DNA from: Flavobacterium palustre
GTDB taxonomy: Bacteria > Bacteroidota > Bacteroidia > Flavobacteriales > Flavobacteriaceae
Reading direction: 5' to 3'
NCBI RefSeq assembly: GCF_014639535.1
Contig: NZ_BMGA01000002.1
Coordinates: forward strand, 372,001-436,000
Length of the DNA: 64,000 nt
In this document: in pieces, positions 62,080 through 64,000 of the stretch
Numbering within the stretch: position 1 is the stretch's first letter
Layout: every line of letters starts with the position of its first letter
Notes under the pieces: model-generated
The model's input: only the letters and a program-made list of their open reading frames with translations
Told to the model about the DNA's origin: nothing
Database searches by the model: none
Made by a program: the position numbers and the translations under genes

Positions 62080-63579
62080 ATGAAAAAATATATTCTCGCG
62101 ATAGACCAGGGTACCAGCAGTACCAAAACCATACTTTTTGACGAATCAGGTCAGGCTGCAGCCAAAGGCAGCGTCGATTTAAAAACCGATTATTTTGACA
62201 ATGGTTTTGTCGAACAAAATCCCGAAGCCATTTTTCAAAATGTATTGGATTCGGTAACCGAATGTCTGAACGATTTCACAAAAAAAAGTCTGAATATTTC
62301 CGATATTGTTTCCTGTGGTATCAGCAATCAAAGGGAAACTTTTATCCTTTGGGACAAAGACGGAAAAGCCCTGGCTCCGGCGGTAGTTTGGGCCTGCAAG
62401 CGTTCGATAAATGTGTGTACGGATTTAATCGAAAAAGGGCAAAATGATTTTATCAAACTAAAAACAGGTTTGTTATTAGACCCGTATTTTTCAGGAACCA
62501 AATTGCTTTGGCTTTTGGAAAACGACTCCGAATTAAAACAAAAAGTAACCAACGGAGAAGTATATTTCGGAACGGTGGACTGCTGGCTTTTGTATAAACT
62601 AAGTAATGGAACCCAATTCAAAACCGATTATACCAATGCGTCCCGAACCTTGCTTTTCAATATCCATACTTTACAATGGGATGCTGAAATACTTGAAAAA
62701 TGGGGATTGTCTAATTTAAACTTACCGCAACCCTGCCCTTCTTCCCATGATTTTGGAACAGTAAATTGGAGTGAAATTTTAAAATTAGATCAAAACTTTT
62801 CTATTCCGATGACATCGTTGATTGGCGATTCGCATGCGGCGACTTTTGGAGAAGGCTGTTTCGAAAAAGGCACTGCCAAAGTCACTCTGGGAACCGGAAG
62901 TTCGATTATGATGAATATTGGCGACAAAGCTGTTTTATCTAACTCGGGAATGTTGACTACGATTTGCTGGAGTACCGAAGACCGCGTGGATTATGCACTG
63001 GAAGGAGCCATCGTTTCCTGTGGTTCGACTATTGAATGGCTTAAAAACGAATTGCAATTGTTCTCCTCTCCTGCCGAAACCGCTGCCATGGCAACAGCTA
63101 TAAATGACAATGCAGGTGTTTACTTGATTCCTGCTTTCAGCGGACTGGGAGCACCACACTGGCAAATGAGCCGTAAAGCTTCTATTGAAGGAATGACTTT
63201 TGGAACCACTAAAAATCATATTGTCAGAGCCGCCTTGGAAAGTATTCCGTACCAAATAAAAGATGTAGTGCAGGCAATGGAAAAAGACATGCAGGCCGCA
63301 TTAAAATCAATATCGGTAAACGGAGGAATGACCCAAAATCAATTTGTAATTCATTTCCTTGTCGATTTATTAGGGATTCCATTAAACAAACAAAAGAACC
63401 CGGACGTTTCTGCCTTGGGAGCAGCTTATTTATCCGGATTAAAAAGTGGTGTTTATGAAAGTATTGAACAACTTTCGGCAATTAATAAAAGCCAAACCGA
63501 ACAGGTTTTAGCTAACACTAGTAACGATTTACCAACTAATGGTTATAAGGGTTGGAAGGAAAAAATTGCTAAATTTTAG
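62080..63579 (+). CDS. FGGY carbohydrate kinase (glycerol-kinase-like)
   Basis: 499 residues from ATG 62080. Family motifs YILAIDQGTSSTKTILFD, CGISNQRETFILWDKDGKAL, GTVDCWLLYKL, GTGSSIMMNIG, and SVNGGMTQNQF. It transfers phosphate from ATP to a sugar or polyol. NQRETF resembles glycerol kinases, but the operon context (isomerase, split transketolase, importer) points to a ketose such as D-apulose. It is set apart from the operon by the repeat-rich gap. Confidence 0.83.
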   Translation: MKKYILAIDQGTSSTKTILFDESGQAAAKGSVDLKTDYFDNGFVEQNPEAIFQNVLDSVTECLNDFTKKSLNISDIVSCGISNQRETFILWDKDGKALAPAVVWACKRSINVCTDLIEKGQNDFIKLKTGLLLDPYFSGTKLLWLLENDSELKQKVTNGEVYFGTVDCWLLYKLSNGTQFKTDYTNASRTLLFNIHTLQWDAEILEKWGLSNLNLPQPCPSSHDFGTVNWSEILKLDQNFSIPMTSLIGDSHAATFGEGCFEKGTAKVTLGTGSSIMMNIGDKAVLSNSGMLTTICWSTEDRVDYALEGAIVSCGSTIEWLKNELQLFSSPAETAAMATAINDNAGVYLIPAFSGLGAPHWQMSRKASIEGMTFGTTKNHIVRAALESIPYQIKDVVQAMEKDMQAALKSISVNGGMTQNQFVIHFLVDLLGIPLNKQKNPDVSALGAAYLSGLKSGVYESIEQLSAINKSQTEQVLANTSNDLPTNGYKGWKEKIAKF

Positions 63580-63670
63580 AATTGAGAAGGCAGAACGCAG
63601 AAGGCAGATTTCAGACTTCAAAATATAAAAAGCAGAAAACAGATTTTCAGAAAATATATAATACCCATTT

Positions 63671-63693
63671 ACAGCCGTTTTTAAAGCGGCTGT
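63671..63693 (+). terminator. Terminator after the FGGY kinase gene
   Basis: ACAGCCG (63671-63677) and CGGCTGT (63687-63693) pair over 7 bp, followed by TTTT. It closes the sugar operon. Confidence 0.7.
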
Positions 63694-63695
63694 TT

Positions 63696-63725
63696 TTGTG
63701 TATGTAAGAAATATTTTTACTTTTG
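63696..63725 (+). promoter_or_regulatory. Promoter of the repeat-protein gene
   Basis: TTG (63696-63698), 19-bp spacer, TACTTTTG (63718-63725) match the flavobacterial consensus. The ATG at 63887 lies about 155 bases downstream, so the leader is long. Confidence 0.65.
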
Positions 63726-63729
63726 TGTA

Positions 63730-63826
63730 GCGTAAAAAATAATACGCATGAATTAATATAAAAGCATGCGCATAACATTCCAGATTAGAGTAAAACTAGT
63801 TTAGTTTATGCGTGTATAAACTAGTT
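63730..63826 (+). promoter_or_regulatory. Structured leader with palindromes
   Basis: GCGTA (63730-63734) pairs with TACGC (63743-63747). AACTAGTTTA (63794-63803) pairs with TAAACTAGTT (63817-63826) with a 13-base loop, and a nested alternative AGTTTAT/ATAAACT is possible. It may be a leader structure or a recombination-like site. Confidence 0.4.
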
Positions 63827-63886
63827 AGCGGTAATTTTAGGACGAAACACTTACATGAACCAACTCAATAATTAAAAAATAAACTT

Positions 63887-64000
63887 ATGGCAACAACATA
63901 CCATGAAAACGGAAAAATAAAATGGAGTGACTCCGGAACTGCTTATCATGACAATGGTAAAATAGCCTATTCATCATCAGGAACAGCATACCATGACAAT
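63887..64000 (+). CDS. Repeat protein, 5' part (YwqK/MORN-like 15-residue repeats)
   Basis: 38 codons before the window ends. It begins MATTYHENGKIKWSDSGT and continues as repeats of about 15 residues: YHDNGKIAYSSSGTA. The tyrosine-histidine-x-asparagine-glycine-lysine core resembles YwqK/MORN-type repeats, used in some bacteria as antitoxin or surface proteins. No signal peptide. Its length and function are not visible. Confidence 0.75.
   Translation, partial: MATTYHENGKIKWSDSGTAYHDNGKIAYSSSGTAYHDN

Larger units (their letters stand above)
63580..63886. other. Intergenic region before the last gene
   Basis: 307 bp. It holds a CAGAAGGCAGATTT word (63598-63611), a terminator (63671-63693), a promoter (63696-63725) and a structured leader with palindromes (63730-63826). 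Confidence 0.6.

Noticed and set aside
62080-63579. Glycerol kinase of a glycerol operon
   Set aside because: No glpF or glpD gene is near. The isomerase, transketolase and sugar importer make a sugar kinase more likely, although the sequence resembles glycerol kinases.
1-64000. tRNA, rRNA, prophage or insertion sequence
   Set aside because: I looked for tRNA-like cloverleafs, transposase motifs and phage structural genes along the window and saw none. A computed search with a tRNA finder would settle the first point.

Overview
The window is AT-rich Bacteroidota DNA, most like Flavobacterium or a close relative. The evidence is the gene content (fused ccoN-ccoO, a YbhFSR-type exporter, VF530-type DNA-binding protein, DUF349 and DUF389 proteins), the near absence of Shine-Dalgarno sequences, and promoters of the flavobacterial type (-7 element TAnnTTTG). 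Most of it is ordinary chromosomal backbone, with a small accessory stretch at about 51.4-53.7 kb. I found no rRNA, tRNA, CRISPR array, prophage or intact insertion sequence.

Layout. 1-2.7 kb: end of a rhodanese protein, small membrane proteins, a methyltransferase fused to a heavy-metal-binding domain, and a thioredoxin; this looks like a sulfur or metal stress group. 2.7-9.5 kb: TetR-controlled TolC/HlyD/ABC exporter operon. 9.5-13.6 kb: large hybrid histidine kinase, Crp-type regulator and AhpD-like protein. 13.8-16.6 kb: pectin-type GH28 and GH43 enzymes. 16.7-41.4 kb: housekeeping genes (yaaA, nhaA, hemN, cysteine desulfurase, cmk, smpB, pcm, hbd-like, yggS, miaA, acyl-ACP thioesterase), a K+ channel, and exported proteins of unknown function. 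41.5-51.4 kb: the full cbb3 oxidase locus (TauE/SafE-like, fixH, ccoG, ccoP, a very small ccoQ, fused ccoNO, ccoS, ccoI) next to a divergent Fnr-type regulator. 51.5-53.6 kb: an unrecognised gene, a MazEF pair and a tandem palindromic repeat. 53.7-63.6 kb: DeoR regulator, sugar isomerase, two-subunit transketolase, ribose-type ABC importer with a DUF2291 lipoprotein, and an FGGY kinase. The right edge enters a gene of about 15-residue repeats.

How the parts work together. Three promoters (ccoI, ccoS-ccoNO, hemN) carry the same palindrome, ATGA-N6-TCAT, centred exactly 29.5 bp upstream of a -7 element. The divergent fnr gene has the box much closer to its own -7 element. This reads as a low-oxygen regulon controlled, and probably autorepressed, by the neighbouring Fnr protein. 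The 53.7-63.6 kb operon matches the logic of the D-apiose transketolase pathway (isomerase, kinase, split transketolase, dedicated ABC importer), which would fit an organism that also carries pectin-active GH28/GH43 enzymes. Small palindromic repeats recur between genes, and in two places appear to have been absorbed into coding sequence (ccoG and yggS).
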